Positions 7,993-16,186 are shown, counted from the stretch's first letter. The stretch is 54,185 bases of DNA from Phormidium willei BDU 130791 (GCA_001637315.1 LSZA01000015.1:1-54185); one strand, 5' to 3'. Made by a program: numbers and translations. The notes: generated from the sequence alone by a model not told the origin.

Positions 7993-8580
7993 ATGACCCA
8001 CATCGCCCTCTTTGGAACCAGTGCCGATCCCCCCAGTGTCGCCCATCGTGAGATTTTGCGTTGGCTGTGCGATCGCTATGATTGCGTTGCCGTTTGGGCC
8101 TCGGATAATCCGATGAAGTCTCAACAAACTCCCCTTGATCATCGCACAGCCATGTTAAAACTAATGGTCGAGGAGTTGCGACAACCCCACCCGGATCTCG
8201 ACGGTTCCGGCTGCGACAACATCGCTTTTCATGCAGAACTGAGTTGTTCGAGAACCTTATTTAGCGTGGAAAAGGCACGAAAAATTTGGCCCCATGCCCA
8301 GTTAACCTTAGTGGTGGGATCGGATTTGCTGACACAACTTCCACGTTGGTATCGTGTCACGGAGTTATTGCAACAGGTGCAATTGCTGGTCATTCCTCGT
8401 CCTGGTTCTCCGGTAGAGTTAGAGAAACTAGAACAACTTCAGGCGTTGGGAGGAACCGTCACTGTGGCGAATATGAATGCACCAGATGTCTCATCGACAT
8501 TTTATCGGAAAACGCAAAATTCTCAGGCAATTCCCCCCAGTGTTGAGGCGTATATTCAGCGAGAACAGTTATATGTATAG
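7993..8580 (+). CDS. nadD: Nicotinate-nucleotide adenylyltransferase
   Basis: Adenylylates nicotinate mononucleotide to deamido-NAD. The 195-aa protein has the nucleotidyltransferase N-terminus ALFGTSADPPSVAHREIL, equivalent to the usual GGTFDPxHxGH signature but with Ser-Ala for Phe and Ala-His in the second half, a form common in cyanobacteria. The C-terminal ISSTxxR-like motif appears as DVSSTFYRK. The core strand LTLVVGSDLLTQLPRW is also typical. It lies between pncB and the NrtR-like gene in the same direction, so substrate flow matches gene order. Confidence 0.93.
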   Translation: MTHIALFGTSADPPSVAHREILRWLCDRYDCVAVWASDNPMKSQQTPLDHRTAMLKLMVEELRQPHPDLDGSGCDNIAFHAELSCSRTLFSVEKARKIWPHAQLTLVVGSDLLTQLPRWYRVTELLQQVQLLVIPRPGSPVELEKLEQLQALGGTVTVANMNAPDVSSTFYRKTQNSQAIPPSVEAYIQREQLYV

Positions 8581-8610
8581 CGGGAAAATTGGGGAGTTAG
8601 AGATTGAATT

Positions 8611-9348
8611 ATGGTGAAGGGTGACAAGCAAGAATTAACTTCATCAACCCCGCTGGCAGATTTTAAGGTGGGGGTGGATAATGCAATTTTCTCGGTGGAT
8701 GTGGCTAATAATCGAGTCTTAGTGTTGCTGTTACGGCGAGGGGATGAACCGGATTATGGCCACTGGAGTCTTCCGGGAACTCTCGTGCGTCGGGGGGAAT
8801 CCCTAGAGGATGCCGCTTATCGGGTTCTCTCGGAGAAAATTTCAGTCCAAAATCTCTATTTGGAACAGTTATATACGTTTGGTGGCCCGGCGCGAGATCC
8901 TCGGGAATCTCCCCAGTCATTTGGGGTTCGTTATCTGTCGGTGAGTTATTTTGCGCTGGTTCAACATGAGGAAGTGCAGTTGCTGGCGGATTCGTTGGAG
9001 GAGATGGTTTGGTTTCCCTGCGATCGCGTCCCCGATTTAGCGTTCGATCACAATGAAATTGTTAATTATGGTTATCAACGGCTACGAAATAAATTAGAAT
9101 ACAGTCCGGTGGCTTTTGAGGTGTTGCCAGAAACCTTTACGTTGAGTGAACTCTATCAACTCTATGCGGCTGTATTAGGGGGGGATTTTGCTGATTATTC
9201 CAATTTTCGCTCCCGCATTCTGAAGTTGGGAGTTCTCTGTGATACCGGGATGAAACTCTCTCGGGGTGCAGGTCGTCCGGCGAGTTTATACCGGTTTGAT
9301 TCGGAGGCATTTGCGCCCCTAAAAGATAAACCTATGGTCTTTATTTAG
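8611..9348 (+). CDS. nrtR: NrtR-like Nudix/winged-helix regulator of NAD metabolism
   Basis: 245 aa. The N-terminal Nudix fold (residues 15-150) retains the pattern G-x-VRRGESLEDAAYRVL, but the catalytic RExxEExG core is replaced by RVLSEKISV, so hydrolase activity is probably lost. That is typical of NrtR, which uses the domain to sense ADP-ribose or related metabolites. The C-terminal part (about 165-235) has an NrtR-type winged helix with FTLSELYQLYAAVLG and GRPASLYRFD. NrtR family members repress NAD biosynthesis operons. Its place between nadD and nadE, with an inverted repeat over the operon promoter, fits autoregulation. An alternative reading is an active Nudix ADP-ribose hydrolase. 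Confidence 0.85.
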   Translation: MVKGDKQELTSSTPLADFKVGVDNAIFSVDVANNRVLVLLLRRGDEPDYGHWSLPGTLVRRGESLEDAAYRVLSEKISVQNLYLEQLYTFGGPARDPRESPQSFGVRYLSVSYFALVQHEEVQLLADSLEEMVWFPCDRVPDLAFDHNEIVNYGYQRLRNKLEYSPVAFEVLPETFTLSELYQLYAAVLGGDFADYSNFRSRILKLGVLCDTGMKLSRGAGRPASLYRFDSEAFAPLKDKPMVFI

Positions 9349-9376
9349 ATATTTTTTAATTGTGGGAAATTTTAAA

Positions 9377-11074
9377 ATGAAAATTGCGATCGCCCAACTC
9401 AACCCAACCATTGGAAATTTACCCAGCAACGCCCAAGAAATCCTAGAGAACGCCCAAAAAGCAGCCGACGAGGGGGCATCGGTATTGTTAACCCCAGAAT
9501 TGTCTCTTTGTGGCTATCCTCCCCGGGATTTACTCCTCAACCCCGGCTTCATTAATGCGATAGAAGAACAGTTAACGCAGTTGGCGCAACAACTCCCCAG
9601 TCAGCTTCACGTTTTGGTGGGAACGGTGCAACGAAATCCTCAGGCCCATCAGGGAGGAAAACCTCTCTATAATAGTATCGCCTGTTTGACTGGTGGACAG
9701 GTGACACAGCACTTTCATAAACGACTTCTTCCGACTTATGATGTCTTTGATGAACATCGCTATTTTGAACCCCATTCTCAAAGTCATCATTTCACCGTCA
9801 GTGATGGTGTTCGCAGCTATCGCATTGGCGTCACTATTTGCGAGGATATTTGGAATGATGACGCGTTTTGGAGTCAACGTCACTATCCGTGCAATCCTCT
9901 GGCAGATTTGGCGAATGCACAAGTGGACTTAATTGTCAATCTTTCCGCCTCTCCCTATACCGTCGAAAAACAACAATTGCGCGAGTCGATGTTATCTCAT
10001 GCCGCGCGTCGCTATCAGGTTCCCATTCTCTATGTGAATCAGGTGGGGGGAAATGATGATCTGATTTTTGATGGTCGCAGTGTGGCCTTTAATGGAGATG
10101 GAGGTTTGGTGTATCGTGGGCCAGGCTGTGAAACGGATTTTGCCCAGTTGCAGTTGACGGAGACGGGATTGAGTCAGGGGGAGGTGGTTCCCCTTCCTGA
10201 TTGTCGAGAGGCGGAAATTTGGGCCGCGTTGGTGTTGGGGGTGCGAGATTATGTGCGTAAATGTGGTTTTTCTAAGATTGTTTTAGGGTTAAGTGGCGGA
10301 ATTGACTCGTCACTGGTGGCGGCGATCGCCGCCGAAGCGGTAGGTGGGGAAAATGTGTTAGGGGTGTTAATGTCGTCTCCCTATACCTCTGAGGGTTCGG
10401 TGACGGATGCGATCGCCTTAGCTAAGAATTTAGGGATTCAAACTCAGCATCTTCATATTGAAGCTGCGATGAGGAGTTTTGACGAGACTCTCGCGGATTT
10501 ATTTGCCCGAACCGAGTCGGGAGTGGCGGAAGAAAATCTGCAATCGCGCATTCGTGGAACCCTACTGATGGCGATTTCTAATAAACTAGGTCATTTATTG
10601 ATTTCTACGGGGAACAAGTCAGAAATGGCGGTGGGGTATTGCACCCTTTACGGAGATATGGATGGGGGATTGGCGGCGATCGCCGATGTTCCCAAAACCC
10701 AAGTTTATGCACTGTGTCGTTGGCTAAATAGTCGTTGGCTAAATCACCGTAAATCTGGGGTTGAGGTGATTCCTGAAACAATTATCAGCAAACCCCCCAG
10801 CGCGGAACTCAAACCCAATCAAACGGATCAGGATTCCCTTCCCCCTTACGATGAACTTGACGACATCCTGCATCGCTTTGTGGAACAACACCAATCAGCG
10901 GCGGAGATTGTGGCGGCGGGATATGCGCGGGAAACCGTCGATCGCGTCATTAAACTTGTCTCTCGCGCCGAGTTTAAACGCCGTCAAGCGGCGCCGGGAT
11001 TAAAGATTACCGATCGCGCCTTTGGAACCGGCTGGCGAATGCCGATCGCCTCTCGTCGTGGGGATATCCGTTAA
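9377..11074 (+). CDS. nadE: Glutamine-dependent NAD+ synthase
   Basis: Last step of NAD synthesis: amidates deamido-NAD using ammonia from glutamine. About 565 aa with two domains. The N-terminal nitrilase-type glutaminase (1-260) shows the catalytic Glu (LTPELSLCGYPPRDLL), Lys (FHKRLLPTYDVFDEHRYF) and Cys (GVTICEDIWN). The C-terminal synthetase (about 275-560) has the PP-loop LGLSGGIDSSLV and STGNKSEMAVGYCTLYGD. The ATG at 9377 is preferred over an in-frame GTG five codons upstream because it starts directly at the beta strand MKIAIAQLNP. It closes the pncB-nadD-nrtR-nadE operon. Confidence 0.95.
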   Translation: MKIAIAQLNPTIGNLPSNAQEILENAQKAADEGASVLLTPELSLCGYPPRDLLLNPGFINAIEEQLTQLAQQLPSQLHVLVGTVQRNPQAHQGGKPLYNSIACLTGGQVTQHFHKRLLPTYDVFDEHRYFEPHSQSHHFTVSDGVRSYRIGVTICEDIWNDDAFWSQRHYPCNPLADLANAQVDLIVNLSASPYTVEKQQLRESMLSHAARRYQVPILYVNQVGGNDDLIFDGRSVAFNGDGGLVYRGPGCETDFAQLQLTETGLSQGEVVPLPDCREAEIWAALVLGVRDYVRKCGFSKIVLGLSGGIDSSLVAAIAAEAVGGENVLGVLMSSPYTSEGSVTDAIALAKNLGIQTQHLHIEAAMRSFDETLADLFARTESGVAEENLQSRIRGTLLMAISNKLGHLLISTGNKSEMAVGYCTLYGDMDGGLAAIADVPKTQVYALCRWLNSRWLNHRKSGVEVIPETIISKPPSAELKPNQTDQDSLPPYDELDDILHRFVEQHQSAAEIVAAGYARETVDRVIKLVSRAEFKRRQAAPGLKITDRAFGTGWRMPIASRRGDIR

Positions 11075-11114
11075 GCTACGATCAACCCATCGAATCCTGA
11101 TTGGGGGGGGAATT

Positions 11115-11585
11115 ATGTCTCAACTGCACTCGTTAAGTCGCCATCTTCGTCAAGATCCCGATCTTCTCGCGGGGGAACCTCTAATCCTAGAGAATCGCCA
11201 TAGCTTGCGTGCGATCATCTCCGCTTGGAAACGAGGTAACTCCCCGGAACAAATTCAACAAGACTATCCCCGTCTAACGCTGGCACAAATCTACGATGCG
11301 ATCGGTTATCATCTTGATGCACCTGAGTTAGTTGATGTTTATCCGACTCCCAATTTGGCGTTAATCCAATCTCAGCCAGGGGTATGCAGTGGACAACCTC
11401 GGATTCGCAATACCCGCATTACCGTCTGGACGATTGTGGACTTAATGCAGCAAGGTGCAACGGATTCGGAACTCTTGAGAAATTATCCCAATCTGACGGT
11501 TGAGGATCTGCGTGCAGCTTGGGGATATTATGAAGCGCATCCAACAGTGGGAGATAAGGAAATTATGTTGTTAGATGAGGAATGA
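11115..11585 (+). CDS. DUF433 domain antitoxin-like protein
   Basis: 156 aa from the ATG at 11115, which follows a G-rich ribosome-binding-like tract; a longer frame starts inside nadE and is not used. The protein has an N-terminal part with RHSLRAIISAWKRGNSPEQI and a C-terminal DUF433 helix-turn-helix: GVCSGQPRIRNTRITVWTI, VDLMQQGATDSELLRNYPNL and TVEDLRAAWGYYEAHP. The first region resembles a second degenerate DUF433 unit, so it may be a duplicated HTH. DUF433 proteins are usually paired with a DUF5615 PIN-like toxin, and exactly that gene overlaps its stop codon by 4 bp. Predicted role: DNA-binding antitoxin that also represses the pair. Confidence 0.85.
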   Translation: MSQLHSLSRHLRQDPDLLAGEPLILENRHSLRAIISAWKRGNSPEQIQQDYPRLTLAQIYDAIGYHLDAPELVDVYPTPNLALIQSQPGVCSGQPRIRNTRITVWTIVDLMQQGATDSELLRNYPNLTVEDLRAAWGYYEAHPTVGDKEIMLLDEE

Positions 11586-11977
11586 TCGGTCACCGTTTCT
11601 ATTCAGATGAAAATATCCCCCTCATCTTGGTTGACAAGTTACGAGATTATGGTCATGATATATTGACTTGCTATGAGGCGGGACAAGGAAATCGGGCAAT
11701 TCCTGATGATGAAGTTCTCGAATTTGCGACAGCGAGCGATCGCGCCGTCATAACGCTCAACCGTCAAGATTTTATAAATTTGCACCGCAACAACATCACT
11801 CATGCAGGTATTGTTATTTGTAAACCTGAGCGAGACTATCGTAACCAAGCTAGATTTATTCACGAGTCCATTTCTCAAATTAAAACCCTCCACAATCGGC
11901 TTTTTCGTGTGCTAAAAATGAATCAATCTGGTCAACATGAACCGACTTGGGCTTTTCGAGAGTATGGGCGTTCGTAG
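11582..11977 (+). CDS. DUF5615 PIN-like toxin
   Basis: 131 aa beginning with the family phrase FYSDENIPLILVDKLRDYGHDI, followed by DDEVLEFATASDRAVITLNRQDF and a GIVICKPERD segment. These give the acidic positions of a Mut7-C/PIN-like nuclease fold (Asp-Glu near residue 10, Asp in ITLNRQDF). The usual role is a ribonuclease toxin paired with a DUF433 antitoxin. Translation is coupled through the ATGA overlap with the upstream gene. Confidence 0.88.
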   Translation: MIGHRFYSDENIPLILVDKLRDYGHDILTCYEAGQGNRAIPDDEVLEFATASDRAVITLNRQDFINLHRNNITHAGIVICKPERDYRNQARFIHESISQIKTLHNRLFRVLKMNQSGQHEPTWAFREYGRS

Positions 11978-12093
11978 AAATCACGAAACCTTAGAACAGC
12001 CCTAATTTGATTTCAAAGGACTGGACAATTTGATAGGATAAGTTAAAACGTCGGTAAACCGATAAAAACCGAATCAGGATAGGGGCGACCTTC

Positions 12094-13248
12094 GTGAAAC
12101 GACACTTACAAAAATTTGGTGATTGGCTTGAACGTCGTTGGGTACAACCCGCCTTTGCTGGTTGGTTCTGTTTAGGACTGTCTCTGTTTTATCTCGGTTC
12201 TGCCGCCAATACCATGTCTGGCTGGCTGTATGCGATTAGTGGTGCATCATTGGCCCTGTTGGGAATCGCTGCAATTCTTCCACCGCGATCGCTACGTCAT
12301 CTGCAACTCAAACGCCAGTCCATCGATCCCGTCAGTAGTGGGGAGTCTCTCACCGTCATTTTAGAGATTCACAATCCCCAACGTCGTCCGAAACTCCTCT
12401 TACAACTCCAAGATGAGATTCCCCCTCGCTTGGGAACTCCCCCAAAACGAGTGATTGAGTCTCTCGCTGGGGGGGAGACGCTACGTTGGATTTATCAACA
12501 TCAGGCCGCGCAACGGGGAATTTACCATTGGCATCAGGTTAGCCTACGCACCGCTGCGCCGTTGGGGTTATTCTGGTGTCGGCGATCGCGTCAGGTTCCG
12601 GGAAAGGCGATCGTCTATCCCCAAGTTCTCCCCCTACAACGCTGTCCCCTCATCGATGGAATTGGCCAGGAGGAGAATCCCGTCTTTTCCGCCTATGAAC
12701 GTCAAGTTCAACCGGCCTCAGAAGGCTTAACCCGCGCCCTACGACCCTATCGCTTCGGCGATCCCATGCGCATGATTCACTGGCGTACCTCGGCCCGCTA
12801 TGGAGAGTTACGGGTACGGGAGTTGGAGGTGTTCCAAAGTGGACTCGATGCGGTGATTGCGTTGGATACGGCGGCCCACTGGAATGCAGAAGACTTTGAA
12901 CAGGGGGCGATCGCCGCTGCGTCTCTCTATTTCTACGCCAGTCAGATGCAACTCAATGTCCGTCTCTCGACCGCGAAAACCGGCTTAGTCAATGGTCATC
13001 GGGTGGTTCTCGAAACCTTAGCTGGCGCTAGTTTTGGCGAATCTTTTCGCGAATCGGAGACGGGGACCCCTATCGGCGATCGTCCCACGATTTGGTTAAC
13101 CCCCAACGCCGCCACCTTAGACAACCTCAGCCCCAGCAGTCGCTGGATTCTCTGGGGCCAGTCTGTTTCCCCCAACGTAACCAGTCGCGGCATTGGCATT
13201 GATCCGGGCCAGGATTTACAACGTCAGCTACAATCACTGTTGAAGTAA
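12094..13248 (+). CDS. DUF58 domain membrane protein
   Basis: 384 aa with a GTG start. Two membrane segments lie near the N-terminus (about residues 18-60: FAGWFCLGLSLFYLG and a following Leu/Ile-rich helix), then a beta-rich region and the DUF58 signature YRFGDPMRMIHWRTSARYGE (about 220-240). The C-terminal half is a von Willebrand-like fold. DUF58 proteins often act with MoxR-type AAA ATPases, none of which is adjacent. The C-terminal 20 codons are repeated in decayed form at 15230-15361, which is important for the history of the neighbouring island. Confidence 0.9.
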   Translation: MKRHLQKFGDWLERRWVQPAFAGWFCLGLSLFYLGSAANTMSGWLYAISGASLALLGIAAILPPRSLRHLQLKRQSIDPVSSGESLTVILEIHNPQRRPKLLLQLQDEIPPRLGTPPKRVIESLAGGETLRWIYQHQAAQRGIYHWHQVSLRTAAPLGLFWCRRSRQVPGKAIVYPQVLPLQRCPLIDGIGQEENPVFSAYERQVQPASEGLTRALRPYRFGDPMRMIHWRTSARYGELRVRELEVFQSGLDAVIALDTAAHWNAEDFEQGAIAAASLYFYASQMQLNVRLSTAKTGLVNGHRVVLETLAGASFGESFRESETGTPIGDRPTIWLTPNAATLDNLSPSSRWILWGQSVSPNVTSRGIGIDPGQDLQRQLQSLLK

Positions 13249-13290
13249 GTTGACGGCATTATGACGGAGTTTCCACCAGAATTTTGGCAA
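13217..13290 (+). repeat. Left copy of 74-bp direct repeat flanking the ATPase/TOPRIM island
   Basis: Matches 15330-15403 at 73 of 74 positions; the only difference is G/A in TTGACGGCATT versus TTGACAGCATT. It spans the last codons of DUF58, the short intergenic gap and the first ten codons of a DUF309 gene. Confidence 0.95.
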
Positions 13291-13299
13291 AGAAAATAG
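13261..13299 (+). pseudogene. Truncated 5' end of a DUF309 gene
   Basis: Begins exactly like the intact DUF309 gene at 15374 (MTEFPPEFWQ), then diverges after ten codons and stops (AGA AAA TAG). It marks the left junction where the ancestral DUF58-DUF309 arrangement is interrupted. Confidence 0.9.
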
Positions 13300-13315
13300 A
13301 TTCATATCAGGTCTA

Positions 13316-14536
13316 ATGACACTAATCCGCCAGGTCGAAATCCGGGGCTTTAAGTCCATTTATTCCACCCGCCTAGAATTGGGCCGGGTGAACTGCTTAA
13401 TTGGTGCAAATGGAGCGGGAAAAAGTAACCTATTAGAAGCCTTAGGTGTGTTGGGGGCAGCGGCTAATGGAGTTGTTGATGATGAAAGTTTACTACGTCG
13501 CGGCGTACGGGCTGGCTTACCCCGACTCTACAAAAGCTCATTTGCCAGCGATCGCACTCCGGCTCATATTGCGATTAGTGTAACTGGCTCGGACGCGGAA
13601 ACCTATCGCGTTTCCTTACTCAATCCCCTGGATTCTCCCGAACCCGCATGGTCTTATAAAACTGAAGTTCTCAGTGATGGTGAGATAGAGATTCTTTCTC
13701 AGGGAGTTCGCAACAAGAAAAACCTCAATCCCAAAGCCGGTTTGGCCGCCTTGCAGGTGGTGCATCTCGATCGCACTAATCTCGCCGCTCAACTCATGCA
13801 ACGCCTTCAGGAGTTTGCGATTTATTGCCCAAATACCCCCACTCTACGGGGGATTTTACCGGATCAACAATCCCGGCTACCGGTGGGTCTCAGTGGTGGA
13901 CAATTAGCTGAGGGATTTGCTGGCCTGCGTCACCATTTGCAGAGTCAGGGAGATGCGGGTGAGGAGATTCTTGATCAGGTGCTGGAGTTGATTGACTGGG
14001 TGCTTGACATCGAGACAACCGTTTCTGGGAGCAATTTATTGTCGCCCAAGATCCCGCGCACGAAGCGACTTCTGAAATTTAGCGATCGCTTTATGAACCC
14101 CAGTCGCAATGAACTCACCGCCTATGATGCGAGTGAGGGCGCACTTTACGTCATTTTTGCAGCGTTGCTGTGCCTTTTACCCCAAGCGCCCCGATTACTC
14201 GCCATTGATAATCTGGACCAAGCTCTTAATCCTCGGTTGCTTGTCCGGTTGATGTCGCGTCTTGCAAGCTGGCTTCGACACAATGGGGGCGATCGTCAAC
14301 TGCTATTAACGGCTCATAATCCCGCCGCTTTGGATGGATTGGATTTAACAGATCCCGAGGTACGGCTGTTTGGGGTGGAGCGCAACAGTAATGGACAAAC
14401 CTGTATCCGTCGTGTGATTCTCACCCCTGAACTCACTGAACTGAATCAGCAATATCCCCTCTCACGTCTTTGGTTAATGGGTCATCTAGGAGCCGTTCCC
14501 AATGTCGGAACCCTTGAAAATCGGCCTAGTCGCTGA
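13316..14536 (+). CDS. AAA family (RecF/OLD-like) ATPase of a two-gene module
   Basis: 406 aa. N-terminal ABC/SMC-type ATPase start IRQVEIRGFKSIYSTRLEL, Walker A GANGAGKSN (about residue 32-40), a signature-like LSGGQLAEGF near 200, and a Walker B strand LLAIDNLDQALNPRL near 300 in which the usual catalytic Glu after Asp is Asn. A switch-His-like LLTAHNPAALDGL follows. This is the AAA_21/predicted-ATPase type often paired with TOPRIM or DUF4276 proteins in defence modules. Its 3' end overlaps the next gene by 35 bp, so the two are translated together. The pair sits between a 74-bp direct repeat and broken gene copies, indicating horizontal insertion. A defence role is inference. Confidence 0.85.
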   Translation: MTLIRQVEIRGFKSIYSTRLELGRVNCLIGANGAGKSNLLEALGVLGAAANGVVDDESLLRRGVRAGLPRLYKSSFASDRTPAHIAISVTGSDAETYRVSLLNPLDSPEPAWSYKTEVLSDGEIEILSQGVRNKKNLNPKAGLAALQVVHLDRTNLAAQLMQRLQEFAIYCPNTPTLRGILPDQQSRLPVGLSGGQLAEGFAGLRHHLQSQGDAGEEILDQVLELIDWVLDIETTVSGSNLLSPKIPRTKRLLKFSDRFMNPSRNELTAYDASEGALYVIFAALLCLLPQAPRLLAIDNLDQALNPRLLVRLMSRLASWLRHNGGDRQLLLTAHNPAALDGLDLTDPEVRLFGVERNSNGQTCIRRVILTPELTELNQQYPLSRLWLMGHLGAVPNVGTLENRPSR

Positions 14537-15209
14537 GGGACCGACGGATTTTGAGGTAATTCAAGCCGCTCTAAAGGCCATATTACCCGACCCCTTCATC
14601 ATGACCCTTCTACAACCTGAAGCCACTCAACCCCAACTCGGAGGTGGTTGGGGTGGCGTGTTGAAATGGGGTCACATGGCGCAACAAAGACATACTGGTT
14701 CACTGGATGCCGATCCCACCCTGAGTAGCTTTGATCTACTAATCATTCATATCGATGTCGATGTATCGAGTTTCCGATATGATAACTGTGGTGCATCAGT
14801 CAGTGAACTGGCCCAAGGGAACAATTGGCAAACTCTCCCCTGCTCACAACCCTGTCCTCCCGTCGTTGATACTGTAGAGGCTCTACGAAGGGTGGTTATA
14901 AGCTGGTTGGGTAAGGTCACTCCCGGCGATCGCACCCTGTTCTGTCTTCCGGCTCAATCCTCTGGAACTTGGTTAGCCGCAGCAGTCCTCTCTCCTGACG
15001 ATTCTCTCTTGGCTGATACTGAGTGTGATGCGAGGCTAGAGAAAAAACTAGCAAAGCTACCCAAGAAAAAACGTATTAAGAAAAATCGGCGCAGTTACCA
15101 ACTCAATGCCCCGAATATCACTAGAAATTGGCAACAGGTTAAACAAATTTGTAGCCAAGCCGCTGACTTTGAGCAGATGATATTCAACGCTGTTCATCCC
15201 CGAAAATAA
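14502..15209 (+). CDS. TOPRIM/DUF4276-like protein, partner of the ATPase
   Basis: 235 aa. The N-terminus KIGLVAEGPTDFEVIQAAL carries the EGPTD motif seen in TOPRIM-type nucleases of the OLD and DUF4276 groups (catalytic Glu), and a second acidic strand LLIIHIDVDVSSF supplies the DxD motif. The C-terminal third is Lys-rich (KLPKKKRIKKNRRSY), which may bind nucleic acid. Start ATG lies inside the upstream ATPase gene. The product is likely a metal-dependent nuclease-like effector controlled by the ATPase, by analogy with OLD, Gabija and PARIS two-component arrangements; the precise family was not verified. Confidence 0.75.
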   Translation: MSEPLKIGLVAEGPTDFEVIQAALKAILPDPFIMTLLQPEATQPQLGGGWGGVLKWGHMAQQRHTGSLDADPTLSSFDLLIIHIDVDVSSFRYDNCGASVSELAQGNNWQTLPCSQPCPPVVDTVEALRRVVISWLGKVTPGDRTLFCLPAQSSGTWLAAAVLSPDDSLLADTECDARLEKKLAKLPKKKRIKKNRRSYQLNAPNITRNWQQVKQICSQAADFEQMIFNAVHPRK

Positions 15210-15229
15210 TTTGGCGGCATCCGTTTTGT

Positions 15230-15361
15230 CTGGACACAGTGATTCCCTTAGATACGGCGGCCTATAGGACGGAATCTGTTATCCCCAGCTTAGCCAGTGT
15301 TGGATTCACTATCGACCCTGACAAGGATGTACAACGTCAGCTACAATCACTGTTGAAGTAA
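15230..15361 (+). pseudogene. Decayed 3' fragment of a second DUF58 gene
   Basis: An uninterrupted frame reads LDTVIPLDTAAYR, then SLASVGFTIDPDKDVQRQL and QSLLK stop. Compare LDAVIALDTAAHW (internal, about residue 255) and SRGIGIDPGQDLQRQL...K at the end of the intact DUF58 protein. It is therefore an internally deleted, diverged copy of DUF58 that directly precedes the intact DUF309 gene. Confidence 0.85.
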
Positions 15362-15403
15362 GTTGACAGCATTATGACGGAGTTTCCACCAGAATTTTGG
15401 CAA
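15330..15403 (+). repeat. Right copy of 74-bp direct repeat flanking the ATPase/TOPRIM island
   Basis: Matches 13217-13290 with one mismatch. It includes the end of the decayed DUF58 copy and the first ten codons of the intact DUF309 gene. Confidence 0.95.
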
Positions 15404-15778
15404 GGAGTTGAGGAATTTAATCGGGGTGAGTTCTACGCCTGTCATGATACCCTAGAGGCGATTTGGCTCGAATCCGTTGATCCAGAAAAAACCTTCTATC
15501 AAGGCATTTTGCAGATTGCTGTGGGGGTTTATCACCTCAGTAACCAGAACTGGAAAGGCTGCTTAATGTTGTTGGGAGAAGGAACAAATCGCCTACGGCG
15601 TTATCGTCCTGAGTATGGTCAAATTGATGTAGAATCGTTGTTCTCTCAAGGATTAGAGATGTTACAGGTCTTACAAGACGCCGGAGAGGAAAGAACCGCT
15701 GAATTTGCCCGTCAGTATGGGTTAATGGACGAGTTGGCAACTCTAGCGTTACCGAAAGTTAATCGAGTCTCGTCGTGA
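15374..15778 (+). CDS. DUF309 domain-containing protein
   Basis: 134-aa all-helical protein with the DUF309 signature: FWQGVEEFNRGEFYACHDTLEAIW, ESVDPEKTFYQGILQIAVGVYHL and NWKGCLMLLGEG. The conserved His-Asp-Glu residues suggest a buried metal or active site, but no reaction is established for the family. The first ten codons are part of the 74-bp direct repeat. It was probably adjacent to the DUF58 gene before the island entered. Confidence 0.92.
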   Translation: MTEFPPEFWQGVEEFNRGEFYACHDTLEAIWLESVDPEKTFYQGILQIAVGVYHLSNQNWKGCLMLLGEGTNRLRRYRPEYGQIDVESLFSQGLEMLQVLQDAGEERTAEFARQYGLMDELATLALPKVNRVSS

Positions 15779-15892
15779 GATTAAGAGTCTGTATTGATGA
15801 CGTTATTGATGACGTTCAGTATATGTTGCTCAATTCGGTGTCGCTTTCCCCTAAAATTAAATCAGTCCCTTTATAAAAAATAAGCAGAAGTT

Positions 15893-16186
15893 ATGTCAGC
15901 CCCCGCAACGAACGGACAACCGCTTCTGTCCGATCGCGAATTAGAGGTGATCGAACTCGTCGCCGCCGGTTTAACCAACCAAGAAGTCGCCGATCGCCTG
16001 GAACTCAGCAAACGGACCATCGATAACCATATCAGCAACATCCTCAGTAAGACCAAAACCGAAAACCGGGTCGCCCTGGTAAGATGGGCGTTGCGCTGGG
16101 GTAAGGTCTGTCTTGACGATGTCAACTGTTGTACCCTTCCCTACCGTAGCCCCCAGGCTTCAGCCTCGGAGATGCTGACGGACTGA
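15893..16186 (+). CDS. pedR: PedR-like LuxR-type transcriptional regulator
   Basis: 97 aa, essentially one LuxR/NarL HTH domain (residues 12-75): LSDRELEVIELVAAGLTNQ, EVADRLELSKRTIDNHISN and ILSKTKTENRVALVRWAL. The tail WGKVCLDDVNCCTLP is the conserved Cys-containing end of cyanobacterial PedR (Synechocystis Ssl0564), whose DNA binding responds to photosynthetic electron transport through thioredoxin. The small size, lack of receiver domain and cysteine tail support this over a response regulator. The assignment is from memory of the family. Confidence 0.8.
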   Translation: MSAPATNGQPLLSDRELEVIELVAAGLTNQEVADRLELSKRTIDNHISNILSKTKTENRVALVRWALRWGKVCLDDVNCCTLPYRSPQASASEMLTD

